Shown piece by piece: positions 49,609 to 60,540 of a stretch of DNA of 64,000 nucleotides. Source of the DNA: Primulina eburnea (taxonomy: Eukaryota > Streptophyta > Magnoliopsida > Lamiales > Gesneriaceae); contig NC_133116.1 in NCBI RefSeq assembly GCF_022965805.1, positions 7,522,601 through 7,586,600 on the forward strand. Reading direction: 5' to 3'. The number at the start of each line of letters is the position of its first letter. Position 1 is the stretch's first letter. The translations under genes were made by a program, and so were the position numbers. The notes under the pieces are model-generated. The model was not told the origin of the DNA, did not search any database, and saw only the letters and a list, made by a program, of their open reading frames with translations.

Positions 49609-52206
49609 TTAATTGAGCACCTTGGGCATCCATTCGTTGTTCAATGCGGGTGATTTGTGACGAAAGACCAAGGCACAGATTGACATTAATCGACTGATTG
49701 TTGGAAACTTTTGTAGTGATGGCAGCAAAGTCTTAGATATAGTACTCTTGATAGTCTGTAGATCCTCTTTTAGATCAAATTGTTTGCGATTAAGAGCGAG
49801 GATAGACTGATCCATATTGGCAAGTCGGCTCAGAAGATCCTGATGGAAGTTTGCTTCGACAATTACTTCTTCTTCAGGTGCTTCGGGATTAGCAAGTATT
49901 TTGGCCTTGAAAGCAGTTAATGCAGAGGAGGTTGCTTTGGCAGACGATGGCGAAGGATTAATGTCAAGAGGTTCCTCCGTGATGCTCTCAATAAATTTAT
50001 CAATGTCATCAGTTGAGACAAAGGTTGCTGAGCCAGTGAGCTTGGATTCCTCTGGTCTGTCAATTAGATCATTGGGAGAGGAAGGCTTTGAGGAGATGGG
50101 TTTCTCTGCTTGTTGTAACCCTGTTGGAGAAGATGAGGGCTGCGTTTGAGAGTCCATCATAGTAGTATCCTGAAGAGGATCTTGTGAAGATATAAGCGAC
50201 TCCTGATATGGTTGAGCAGCATCAAAGTCAGAAAGAAACTGTTCTGCTTCAGTAACTGAAAGAACTGAAGCTTTGTTTGACTCAACAGGAGGCTGTGAAA
50301 CAATGATGCCAGTATCAGAATGTGGTGAAGAAACACTTGGGACAACCGAAATATCTAGACCGCATTGTTGTTCGGCATAGGAAGAGTCTTCTTTCAGTAG
50401 TTTTACAGAGGGTGTGGAAGCGGTTTCTTCATGAGTTGGTTGCTGGGTTTCAATAAGAGCTTTGGGTGATGCAGATTTATCATGTGTACCCGATAAAGTA
50501 TCTTGACCAGTGGGAGAGGCTAACTGTTGTTCTGACCGCTGAGTGTCCTGAAGAAGATTTAGCTCTAGCTGAGCTGTTGTTGTAACATTTGGTGAAGTGG
50601 GTTTAGTGCTAGTGCTGGGTTTGGACGAAGACACCTTCTGAGAGGCAATTGGTGGCACTGGTTCTTTGCCAAAGTCATCATGAACATCCATCAAAGAGTC
50701 AAACTTACTCGGTTCTGCAATAGCTGGAAGATGGAGCGTATTCCGCATGTGAGCGACTGACGTAGCAAGAGACAGAGCGTCCATTTCAAGTTGAGATATG
50801 ACAGCAGAGTCATCTTGAGCTGTAGGACAAGAGGGATCAAAATTTTTCCTTTTTAACTGAATGATGATTCGAAGAGTGATTTCTTTCATTTGAATTTCTA
50901 TAAAATCGCGTCTTTGAAGAGCGGTTTGAATATCTGATGTTTCTGCCCATTCCAAAATGGACCGTTCAAGCTTTGCAGCAGCTTTTATTTTCCCCGTCTC
51001 GAGGAGTGAATCAAAAGAGACAGCAGTGCGATATTTGACCCATTTATCAAACATCTTGATTTTTGACTCAACCGCTTCATTAACACGCTGACTTGTGAGG
51101 ATGATTGCCGTATGAACTGCATGGTTTTTAGGTGGATTGGTACTCATAGCCTGTTTGCCTTTGTCTGAGGAGAGAATAATCGGAACTCCTGAATAAGATG
51201 ATTGGATATCTGTATCTGTAATTTGAATACCCATTAACTTGGTAACCGATACTGATGGGATAAGTGCAGGAATAAGTGGTGCAGAAATATGCTTGATTAG
51301 CTTAATCTTCGTTGCTTTAGAAGGAACGGTTCGTTTCTTTTTGAACACTTGTGAAACCGGAATGTCATCATTAGATTCTTCGTCACAACTGGATTTCAGA
51401 ACCAGCTTCCTTTTTGTTTCCTTGGGAGTGGAGACAATCGCTTTCTTCAGTTTCGCAAATTCAGCCCCAGTTTCTGTTTTGACCTGGACGAATTCTTCAT
51501 CCGTAGGTTTGTTTTTCTTAATGAATTTGTCAACCGATACCCATGAGAACAGCTTGGTCTTACCAACTTCAATCATATCAACTGGTTGAGCACCGACAGA
51601 GATTAGCATGTGGCAAATTGGAACTGCAAAGCCTTGAGATTGGTTGTCTTTCTTCACCATGGCTACCAGAATGTTGAAAAGGATATCAGACCAGTTGATT
51701 CCTAGTTTAGAAGAGATGGTTGCCATAACAAGGAATTTTTCCAGAGTGATTTTATCATAAGCACCAGCTTTAGCAAGAATTCCTTTAACCACAATATCAG
51801 CCAACAATCGATATTCGATCTTTAGATCTCGCTTCTGGCATGTTGGGTGAGAGATAGGAGAGGCAGTGAGTGAGAAGTTTTGAGGCCAGATATCAATATT
51901 ACCATCTGGTAGTGTAGAGAAGTCAGTTACGCCAGCCGTAGGTAACTTGAACAATTCAGCAAACACCTTCTGGGTGAAAGTAAAGTGTTGATCTTGAACG
52001 TAACAAAGAATTTCTCCATTTTGCATGTGAGCAGTTTCAAAGAACTCTTTCAGTAATATGTTGGAGTATGAGTATCGACAGCCCAGAAAAGTTCGAAGCC
52101 CAGATTCTTCAATTGTACGGAACATGGCCTTCATTGGTTTGTTGGGCATAGAGAAGACAGATGGAAAGTTGATAGCCACTGTATTCTGTGTAATGGAGGC
52201 AGCCAT
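49609..52206 (-). CDS. Large accessory ORF of the SIRE-like element (865 aa), function unknown
   Basis: Open from ATG at 52206 (MAASITQNTVAINF) to a TAA, sense to gag-pol and lying 3' of it, where SIRE relatives carry their so-called env-like ORF. Residues 1 to about 250 look folded and alpha-helical (RTIEESGLRTFLGCRYSYSN, FAELFKLPTAGVTDF, EKFLVMATISSKLGINWSDI). About 250-320 is strongly basic with a KKKR cluster, a possible nuclear signal. About 510-740 is a Ser/Thr/Pro/Gln-rich linker. The C-terminus has a heptad-like helix (LANMDQSILALNRKQFDLKE). I see no signal peptide or membrane helix, so 'envelope' is not supported. The fully open frame contrasts with the stops in gag-pol. Similar proteins are, from memory, common in Lamiales genomes. 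Confidence 0.75.
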   Translation of the reverse strand: MAASITQNTVAINFPSVFSMPNKPMKAMFRTIEESGLRTFLGCRYSYSNILLKEFFETAHMQNGEILCYVQDQHFTFTQKVFAELFKLPTAGVTDFSTLPDGNIDIWPQNFSLTASPISHPTCQKRDLKIEYRLLADIVVKGILAKAGAYDKITLEKFLVMATISSKLGINWSDILFNILVAMVKKDNQSQGFAVPICHMLISVGAQPVDMIEVGKTKLFSWVSVDKFIKKNKPTDEEFVQVKTETGAEFAKLKKAIVSTPKETKRKLVLKSSCDEESNDDIPVSQVFKKKRTVPSKATKIKLIKHISAPLIPALIPSVSVTKLMGIQITDTDIQSSYSGVPIILSSDKGKQAMSTNPPKNHAVHTAIILTSQRVNEAVESKIKMFDKWVKYRTAVSFDSLLETGKIKAAAKLERSILEWAETSDIQTALQRRDFIEIQMKEITLRIIIQLKRKNFDPSCPTAQDDSAVISQLEMDALSLATSVAHMRNTLHLPAIAEPSKFDSLMDVHDDFGKEPVPPIASQKVSSSKPSTSTKPTSPNVTTTAQLELNLLQDTQRSEQQLASPTGQDTLSGTHDKSASPKALIETQQPTHEETASTPSVKLLKEDSSYAEQQCGLDISVVPSVSSPHSDTGIIVSQPPVESNKASVLSVTEAEQFLSDFDAAQPYQESLISSQDPLQDTTMMDSQTQPSSSPTGLQQAEKPISSKPSSPNDLIDRPEESKLTGSATFVSTDDIDKFIESITEEPLDINPSPSSAKATSSALTAFKAKILANPEAPEEEVIVEANFHQDLLSRLANMDQSILALNRKQFDLKEDLQTIKSTISKTLLPSLQKFPTISRLMSICALVFRHKSPALNNEWMPKVLN

Positions 52207-52708
52207 TTGATGATTCAAAAAGAAATTCTGTGAGCTGGTTCCTGTGTAGTGAGCTGCGATAAAGTAGCAAGGAGAACAAAGAGGTGAGTGAGGGTATGTA
52301 TGTCCGGTTCAAGAACGTACTAACAAGTCCACGTGGAGGACTGTTAGTGGAAAAAAATTTTATTATTATTTTTTGAAAATATTTGAAAATTTTGGACGGC
52401 GGCAAAATGAGTGTTTTGTTTTGTTTTTTTGATTTCAAAGAGATAACCGTCACTGCATATAGGGGCAGTTGAAAAAGTTTTGGGTGTGTTTTTCGAAAAT
52501 GACGTGAATGAATTACGTCCACAAAATATGAACCGGATCATTGATGTTATTAGGTGGAACCGGTTAAAGACAATGATAATCATTCTGAACCATGTTCCCC
52601 CTAAACACGTGCATGAATGATATTGAACCGTCGGTAGCGTATGATAAAACTCTTCACATTTCCCACCGCAGTCATCATGACATAAGCCCTTGACGCTTGA
52701 CTTTCATC

Positions 52709-52716
52709 TATAAATA
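52709..52716 (+). promoter_or_regulatory. TATA box for the antisense ORF
   Basis: TATAAATA on the plus strand, 38 bases upstream of the ATG at 52754, in a CTATAAATACC context typical of plant core promoters. It points opposite to the retrotransposon. Confidence 0.5.
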
Positions 52717-52753
52717 CCAGCCAAGAGTTATCAATACACTCTAGTTTAGAAAT

Positions 52754-53158
52754 ATGGATAAAGATGGTAGTCCAGACTTGGCTGAGGAGTTCCTGAAAGA
52801 TGCGGTTGCTTCGAGGAAGAAGGCTATCATGGATAGAGTGATGGCGAAGCCGCTGGCCATTTGGGCAAGAGTTCAAAAACTCCAGTCCGTTCTTGAGAGC
52901 GGAGAGGCTCCTTATTCCAGAGATATGGCGGCATTAGAAAGATATAGGTGACGTCTTCGCGTGGCTGATAATGCTGGAATCTTTTCTGATGACGGCGTTT
53001 ATCTTCTTATGCTGCTTAAGGAGAGGAGAGCTCTGAGAAGGGTAGCCATCTCAGAGGAGTTTGCACGTATTTCCGTCGGAGGGATGACCAGCTGGTTAGC
53101 CCTTTGGAGGTTGTACGTAGATAGGGAGATTAGGAGTGTCCATCTCCGTCTTTGTTGA
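52754..53158 (+). pseudogene. Antisense ORF within the SIRE-like element, one in-frame TGA
   Basis: A plus-strand frame of 135 codons lies in the gap between pol and the accessory ORF, antisense to both. It starts MDKDGSPDLAEEFLKDAVAS and ends DREIRSVHLRLC before TGA. Composition is protein-like (regular Leu/Ala/Arg/Glu helices, GGMTSWLALWRLY). A single in-frame TGA at 52949-52951 interrupts RYR*RLRVADNAG, consistent with a CGA-to-TGA change. A TATAAATA box precedes it. I do not recognise the family. Antisense ORFs are known in some plant LTR elements, but here this is inference. Confidence 0.5.
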
Positions 53159-53270
53159 TGTACTACTTCCCCTGCTTATGAAGATATTTATTTTATTTTA
53201 CTTACTGGTGTTTGTCTTCTTCTTTTGTTTTCTGCAAAATGAATCTGAACAAGCACAAGAAATAAACATA

Positions 53271-54795
53271 TCATGATAAGTCAATCAAACCAAGCATATT
53301 GCGAAAATGGGAGAACTTAGCCTCGGGTAGTGGTTTTGTAAAAATATCGGCTGTTTGTTGATCAGTGTGAACATATTCAAGCCGTATTTCTTTCTTCATC
53401 ACATGCTCTCGAATGAAATGGTGTCGGATATCGATATGCTTTGTCCGAGAGTGCATGACAGGGTTGTATGTTATAGCTATTGCACTTGTGTTGTCGCAAA
53501 ATATGGGAGATTCAGTCGCTTGGATTCCATAGTCTTTTAACTGTTGCTGAATCCATAACATTTGAGCACAACAACTTCCAGCTGCTAAATATTCTGCTTC
53601 AGCGGTTGATGTGGCGATAGAATTGGCATGAACCGCTTGTTCTTTTTCGATCGATTTTGCATCCTGCATAATCTGCATCTGAGTAACCTACAAGGTTAAA
53701 ACTTGAATCTTTGGGATACCAAAGACCCACATTTGCAGTTCCTTTCAAATATTTGAGTATGCGTTTAGAGGCAATGAAGTGAGATTGCATGGGTTTAGCT
53801 TGAAACCGTGCACATAGGCATACAGCAAACATAAGGTCCGGTCGACTTGCGGTTAGATATAGTAAAGACCCGATTAGTCCTCTGTACATTTTTGTATCCA
53901 CCGAAATTCCCCCTTCGTCTTTATCCAATTTGATTGATGAACTCATTGGAGTGCTGGCCGGAGAGCAATTTTCCATGCCGAATTTCTTTAACATATCTCG
54001 AGTATATTTGGCTTGATTAATGAAGATACCATTTTCAGACTGCTTGACTTGCAGTCCTAAAAAATAGTTTAATTCGCTCATCATACTCATTTCAAATTGT
54101 TCCTGCATCATCTTAGAAAATCTTTCACACAGCTTAGTATTAGTTGATCCAAAAATAATATCATCTACATATATCTGAACAAAAAGTAAATGATCATTTT
54201 TGGAAAATGTAAATAAGGTTTTATCGATTGTACCAATAGAAAATCCATGGTCGAGCAGAAATTTGGTTAATGTATCATACCATGCTCTTGGGGCTTGTTT
54301 TAGTCCGTATAAAGCTTTATCCAATTTGTAAACATAATCAGGAAAGATATGGTTAACAAAACCGGGTGGTTGTTCTACAAAAACTTCCTCATTTAATAGA
54401 CCATTCAGAAAGGCAGATTTAACATCCATTTGATATACTTTGAAGTCCTTAAATGCTGCAAACGCTAGAAATATTCTAATGGCTTCTAATCTAGCCACAG
54501 GGGCAAAAGATTCATCAAAGTCTATTCCTTCCTCCTGTCTATATCCTTGAGCCACTAGACGAGCCTTATTTCTAATGATTAAACCACTTTCATTCATTTT
54601 GTTTCTATAAACCCATCTAGTTCCAATTATATTAGCATCATTAGGTCGAGATACTAAGTGCCGTACACTGTTTCTTTCAAACTGATTAAGTTCTTCTTGC
54701 ATGGCCTCTATCCAATTTGTATCTAGAAAAGTATCATCAATTTTCTTGGGTTCAATTTGAGAAACGAAAGCAGCCTGCATAAATTCAGTTATCAT
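53271..54795 (-). pseudogene. SIRE-like pol: reverse transcriptase and internally deleted RNase H
   Basis: RT from about 54795 with [30 protein letters not shown] and the catalytic YVDD (about 54155). The RNase H part begins [19 protein letters not shown], then at about 53620-53625 jumps directly into [13 protein letters not shown] in another frame. The usual intervening segment of roughly 15 residues is gone and the frame is shifted. The tail continues to HTDQQTADIFTKPLP and a stop at 53271. RNase H should therefore be inactive. Confidence 0.9.
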
Positions 54796-55014
54796 TTGAT
54801 TTCTAGTTCTAAGAGGAGCAGTAAGGTTACCAATGACCAGCTCGAGTGGGTGATCCTTTTTCCACCGGAGACATGGTCCATATTGATCTTCCTCGGTTGG
54901 TTGAATGATGTCATTCTCTTGTTCTGTTGCTTCTTCTGCCAGTGGTGTGTTCTGCGGTTGATAGTTGTTTTCTGGATCATTTGGTTGTTGATAGTTTTCT
55001 TGACCGGTTGGATT

Positions 55015-56463
55015 TTATTTAGAAATAGTTTCACCTGTTCTTCGTATGTCTATCTCATCATCATCATTGCTAGCTTCAAGGTTAGCAGCTTCAAAATTAT
55101 TTATCAGATCATGCATGTTGCTATTGCTATTGTCATGACATATAGATGATTCATCAAATACAATATGTATGGATTCTTCGACAGTGAGAGTTTTTTGATT
55201 ATAGACTCTATATGCTTTACTTACTGCTGAGTATCCTAAAAAGATGCCGTTTTCAGCCTTTACATCAAATGCAGTGAGATGTATTTTGCCATTTATGTGA
55301 ATAAAACACTTGCAGCCAAAGATGCGAAAATACCCCCCTTCTGGCACTTTGCCGGTCCATATTTCATATGGAGTATTTTCATGACTTTTATTAATCATAG
55401 ATTGATTCTGAGTGTAACAAGCTGTGTTGATGGCTTCAGCCCAAAATCTTTGCGAGATACCGGATTCAGCCAGCATGGTTCTAGCTGCTTCTTTCAGTGT
55501 GCGGTTTCTTCTTTCTGCTACTCCATTTTGTTGAGGCGATCTTGCAGCTGATAGCTCGTGTTTAATCCCATGATCTTCAAGGTAGGATGCCAGATATTTG
55601 TTCAGAAATTCAGTTCCTCTATCACTTCTGATTCTGTTGATGTTTTCCCTTTTCTCATTGTGAAGTCTCTTGAGCAGCTTGATTAGATGGTCGGCAGTTT
55701 GATCTTTGGAACCAAGGAATAGTACCCATGCAAATCTAGAAAAGTCATCAATAACGACCAGAGTGTATTTCTTTCCCCCTAAGCTCATTACCGGGATTGG
55801 TCCAAATAGATCCATGTGAAGAAGTTCTAGACATCTTGCTGAAGAGTTTCTTCCCTTGCTTTTGAAAGTTGATCGAACCTGTTTTCCAAGCTGACAAGCA
55901 TTGCATACTTTATCTTTGGCAAAGTCAACATTAGGCAGTCCAGATACTAGCTTAAGCTTACTAATAGTAGCAATGGATTTGAAATTTAGATGATTTAGCC
56001 TTTTATGCCATAGCCAATTTTTATTTCCATTTAGAGCAACGAAACAAGTAGATGCATTTAAATATTGATCATTCCATTCTACTCTATAGGTGTTTTGACT
56101 TCGATAACGAGTTAACACAGTAGAGCCTGTATTAGTTTTAACCATGCATTTTTCTTTATGAAATTCAACCGTGTACCCATTGTCACACAGTTGACTTATA
56201 CTGATCAGATTGTAATATAAATTTTCTACTAGAAGAACATCCTTGATGATGATTTTGCCATGGGTAATCTTACCCTTACCCATAGCTTTACCTTTAGAGT
56301 TGTCACCGAAAGTGATTGTTGGTCCTTTGAGATTTACAACTTCTGACAAGAGATCTTTATTTCCTGTCATATGTCTTGAGCATCCGCTGTCTAAGAACCA
56401 TGATGATTTTTCTAAGTTTTTCTTCTTTAGTTCCTGAAAATGAAAAATTGGTACCCCTTTTTA
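55015..56463 (-). pseudogene. SIRE-like protease and integrase (between two in-frame stops)
   Basis: After the TAA at 56461-56463 the same frame reads through WFLDSGCSRHMTG (protease active DSG), the integrase zinc region HKRLNHLNFKS and CNACQLGKQ, and catalytic D-D-E residues in MDLFGPI, IRSDRGTEF and NGVAERRNRT. FGCKCFIHI and FLGYSAVSKAYRVYN mark the integrase C-terminal part. The frame ends at a TAA (55015-55017), beyond which the same frame continues toward RT. Catalytic residues are preserved. Confidence 0.9.
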
Positions 56464-58434
56464 CTTGGGTCCAGGGTTAATTAGACCCTTAGGAATCCAC
56501 ACTTGAATTATCCTTGCGGATTTTTTGTGATGTGTTCCAGGGTAATCATGATCGAAAACATACTCTGGTGATAAATGCAGTATATGTTGTTTGGGCCTTT
56601 GATTATCATCATTCAATCTATATCTCTTTTGAACTGGTCGGCAATTGTAGTAATTGCTGGGCTTGATCTTTGAGTGATATCTAGTTGATCCTCTGTATCC
56701 GGTTGGATTTGGCCTGGGTTTGCGCCAATATTGTTTGGATTTATCATTATGATCATAACGCAAACCACATCGCCTTCCATTATTCTCAAGATTCATATTT
56801 TGAATGCCTTGATCTTTAGGCTCATCATGTTCATATACCGAGCTAGATCTGACAAATTTAATTGATCTTAAACTGTCTTTTTCTAGCAACGGTTGAGTTG
56901 AAGCTTCTGAGGTATTGCAATCATTTATGCCGTAACCCAGCCCAGTTCTGTCTCCGGCTGGTTTCTGCATTTCATGCATCCTATCAAGAGAAGCAGAGGA
57001 CTTGTTCCACTTGCTGATGGTACTCAATAACCGTTTGTTTTCTTTTAATGTAGCATGGAACACTCTTCGTAAATCATCATTCTCAGCTGCTATCAGACTT
57101 AGCTTGACTTTCAAACTTTCAACCTCTTTGTGCTGCGAACAGCTAGAGAGAGTTAATTTGTTTTTTAAGTCTTTCTTTTCTGCATCAGCTTCATTGAATT
57201 TCATAGATAGTCCTTTGAACTCATTTACCATATCGTGAAGTGCTGTAACAAGATCTTCTCGTGTAAATTCTTCAGAGTTAAAATCAAATACCATTTCATC
57301 AGTGGCTTCTTGATCTTCCTTGGCCATAAGACACTCGACTTTTTCGTCTTCACTTTCACTCGAAGATTCTTCAGAAGAGGACTTTTCTGACTCTGTTTCA
57401 GCCCATTTGCCTTTGTCTTCTTCTGCAACTAGAACTCTCTGATTCTTTTTCTTGATGAATTTCTTGTCGTTTTTGAACCGTCTTCTATTCTCCTGTTTCT
57501 TTTCATCCTTCTTTGGCTTATTGCATTCTGCAATAAAGTGTCCATTCTTCCCACAGTTAAAACAACCTTGACCATCCTCAGTATGGTCCTTTTTAAAATA
57601 AGGTTTATTTATTTGAGATTGATTGTTGCGCATAAATTTGCCAAATCTTTTAACAAACAGAGACATGGCTTAATTGCTTAGTTGCTCAGCCGATTTATTA
57701 CTTGTGGACTCTTCGACCGGAAGAGTCACTGTAGCCGCTGCCAAGGACTTTGTTTGTTGGGTTGTGGACGGCTCTTCTTCGGTTCGTATCCCAAGCTCAA
57801 ATTCATATGCTTTAAGATCAGCAAATAGATCATGGAGTTCCAGTTTGTTCAGATCTTTTGATTCTCGCATGGCTATAGTTTTCACATCCCATTCTCTGGG
57901 AAGAGCTCTCATGACTTTCAAGGCAATTTCTCTGTTGGAGTACTCTTTTCCAAGTGAGGTGAGCTCGATGACAATGCTGCTAAATCGCTCATCAAATTCT
58001 GCAAGAGTTTCTCCTGGCTTCATCTTTGCATTGTCGAATTTTTGAATAGCCACTGTCAGTTTGTTTTCTTTGGTCTGATCATTTCCTTCGCACAGTTGAG
58101 TGAGTTTTTCCCACATTTCTTCTGCAGTGGTGCAAGTCTTGATTTTGGCAAACATGTTCTTATCCAGAGTCTTATAGAGAATATATTTTGCAACATTGTC
58201 TAAGTTTGCTTTCTTTTTATCCTCAGCTGTCCATTCAGATCTGTGCTTCTCTACCATTTGAGGAGCACCTTCAGTTGTACCAACAGCTGTGTTTGCTTTC
58301 ATGATCTTTATTGGTCCATCAGTGATTACAAACCACATATCGTCATCATGTGCTGCTAGATGTGCCTGCATGCGAATTTTCCAATCATCATAGTCTTCTT
58401 TGAAGAACATAGGGATTTTATTGAAAGATGCCAT
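56461..58434 (-). pseudogene. SIRE-like gag with CCHC knuckle, one in-frame stop
   Basis: Start at ATG 58434 (MASFNKIPMFFKEDYDDWKI), a gag of the UBN2 type. LPREWDVKTIAMRESKDL marks its C-terminal helix. The frame stops at TAA 57670-57672 and resumes two codons later at MSLFVKRFGKFM. The resumed part has the zinc knuckle CFNCGKNGHFIAEC, a long acidic/serine tract (ESEKSSSEESSSESEDEK) and a coiled coil. All parts are in one frame, so stop read-through or a CAA-to-TAA change would explain the break. Confidence 0.9.
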
Positions 58435-58472
58435 ATGATTCAAAAGATATCAGTGTTTGAAAAAGGATCCTG

Positions 58473-58484
58473 CTCTGATACCAA
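58473..58484 (-). other. Primer-binding site, initiator tRNA-Met
   Basis: The minus strand reads TGGTATCAGAGC just inside the 5' LTR (plus-strand GCTCTGATACCA), fixing minus-strand orientation. Confidence 0.9.
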
Positions 58485-58485
58485 T

Positions 58486-59620
58486 TGTAGGGATCGGGAA
58501 AGAGTTAAGAGGGGGGTGAATGAACTCTTTCAAATTTTCTTATTTAAAAATATATTTTCAACCGTTTTCAGGCGGTTCGAAAAATTCTTTCTCAAACGGT
58601 CGAAAGAGGTGAACTACTGAAGTGTGCGGAAAACAGTTCAAATTTTTCGACAGATATTTCTAGAGGTATGATGAACTAAACAACAAGAATATGAATAACA
58701 CAAGACAGTTTGCATGAAGTAAGAGACACATAGTTTTTATGGATGTTCGGAGATTGAATACTCCTACGTCACCCCTTCTTCCTTTGTTAGGAAGGATTCC
58801 ACTAAAAGACTTTGACTTTACAAATTGTTTGTAACAGCCCAATCCAACCAGGACTTATTCCACTGCCTGTTTTGGAACTCCTAGTGATCACTTTACACTT
58901 CTGGAATTTAAGAACCCTTGGTTCACCAGACTTCCAAACTTTAATCAAATAACCACAGGTTATTGATAGAACAGTAGATTGTTTTAGTAGCACGAAAACA
59001 TCCTTGAATGATCAAATTTGTGTCTGTGGAGCTGCGTGCAAATGAGCGATGATAGAAATGAAGACTGTGAAAGCGCTCTAAGATCTCTGTGAAGCAAGCT
59101 GAGAAACTTTTGCAATATATGTATGAGTTGTGTGGCTTGCTTGTTCTTAACTTGCATTCTTCCCAGATGATATAGCCGAATGACTTAACGGTCAGAAAGT
59201 ACAGTTAACGTAAACCTGAGCTTCTGAATCAGATAAGTCACTTTCTCATTTATGAGCAATAAATGTTCGCATTTAATCTTCCTTTTGCTTATCATAAATT
59301 TGAAGCTCTTTACTTGAGGTTTACTCCTTTAGGCGACTGTGCATATAGCATCAGGTCACGAAAACTCTCTCTGGACGTCTTTTCTGGGAAGGAGAGATAA
59401 ATGCACATCTTCCTTGGAATTGATGTGAGATCGTTGACTTCGAGAATTTGAATGCATTCAACCGGTCAGAGAATGTCGTTTAGCCATAAGTGAGTCTCTT
59501 AAATGAACCGGTTCACTCTCGCTATAACTTAGAGAATAAGCGGTTAAATATCAGCGGTTGAGAATTTCCAGCCGCGGTTGATTACAACTTTGTCATACAC
59601 CAAAATTTCATTTCTTAACA
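58486..59620 (-). repeat. 5' LTR of the SIRE-like element
   Basis: 1135 bp, nearly identical to 48271-49413. Followed by the right copy of the CAATC target duplication. Confidence 0.95.
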
Positions 59621-59625
59621 CAATC

Positions 59626-60262
59626 CAAATGTGACGTTTGAGTTGTTTTACGATTTTAAAAGATTTAATTAATGTTGCATCGTTACATCGGTTATAACTT
59701 TTGGTAAAGCGGCAAATGCATGATCTTACAATTGGTATATATAAGAGTCAAAGTTATGAGATCTACATAGATTGCAATTAGTGTAATTATTGATATTGTT
59801 GGAATGCAATAATTGTCCTTGTTGGATACATCGATCGAATCATGACGATTGAGCTACTATACTGTTTAAAATATTTGAGTTGATGTGTAATATCTATTCT
59901 AAAAAAGGAAAAAGTTAAACAAAATTCGCAAGGAGTTAAAAGCGATTGATATTTAACTTAATAACAAGTATAGGGGTTTTATTTTAACATCATTATGATA
60001 ATTTAGTTAATTAATAGAATTTTATTTGACAATCACTATATGCACTCCATTAGTAAAATTTACTATTCTCTTAATTTTATTTTTATTGTTTTTCATTGTG
60101 AATGATATTTAGATGAAAAATATCTTTGTTAATTTGAGAGTGCTGTCATTATGTTATAATCATACAAATTGAAAAATATTATATACATAAGTGAATATAT
60201 CTGATTTATCGTAATGGTGTATTTTTATTTATTGTGTTTTGATATATTTGGATTAATAAATA

Positions 60263-60355
<93 letters not shown>

Positions 60356-60540
60356 GAGGCCATACAATTAATGTGTTGGAGAATACTTGTCAAAAGATTT
60401 TTATCACACGTATGTATTCGCGGATCTTGGCATGAGTATGCATGTGGTGTGTAGAAAAAATGGAGAAAGAAATATGTTTTTAAAATTTTAAAATGAAAGT
60501 TATCAATTTTTTAAATTTAAATTATTGTATAAAAAATACG
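59626..60540. other. Intergenic DNA with repeat fragment and (TA)n tract
   Basis: 59630-59900 shares TTTGAGTTGTT and TATAACTTTTGGTAAAG motifs with 39180-39370. A (TA)n tract of about 43 units spans 60266-60352, the longest here. No gene. Confidence 0.5.

Larger units (their letters stand above)
48271..59620 (-). mobile_element. Full-length SIRE-like Ty1/copia retrotransposon (11.35 kb)
   Basis: Bounded by the 5-bp target duplication CAATC (48266-48270 and 59621-59625) and two near-identical LTRs of 1143 and 1135 bp. Minus-strand order: 5' LTR, tRNA-Met primer site, gag, protease, integrase, RT, truncated RNase H, an antisense ORF region, a long extra ORF, purine tract, 3' LTR. Large size, long LTRs, RT motifs such as [10 protein letters not shown] and EQPPGF, and an ORF 3' of pol point to the SIRE/Maximus lineage. 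By eye about a dozen substitutions separate the LTRs (near 1%), so insertion is recent; yet pol is already disabled. Confidence 0.95.

Noticed and set aside
49609..52206. Calling the accessory ORF an envelope gene
   Set aside because: No signal peptide or transmembrane helix is visible; position alone does not justify the label.
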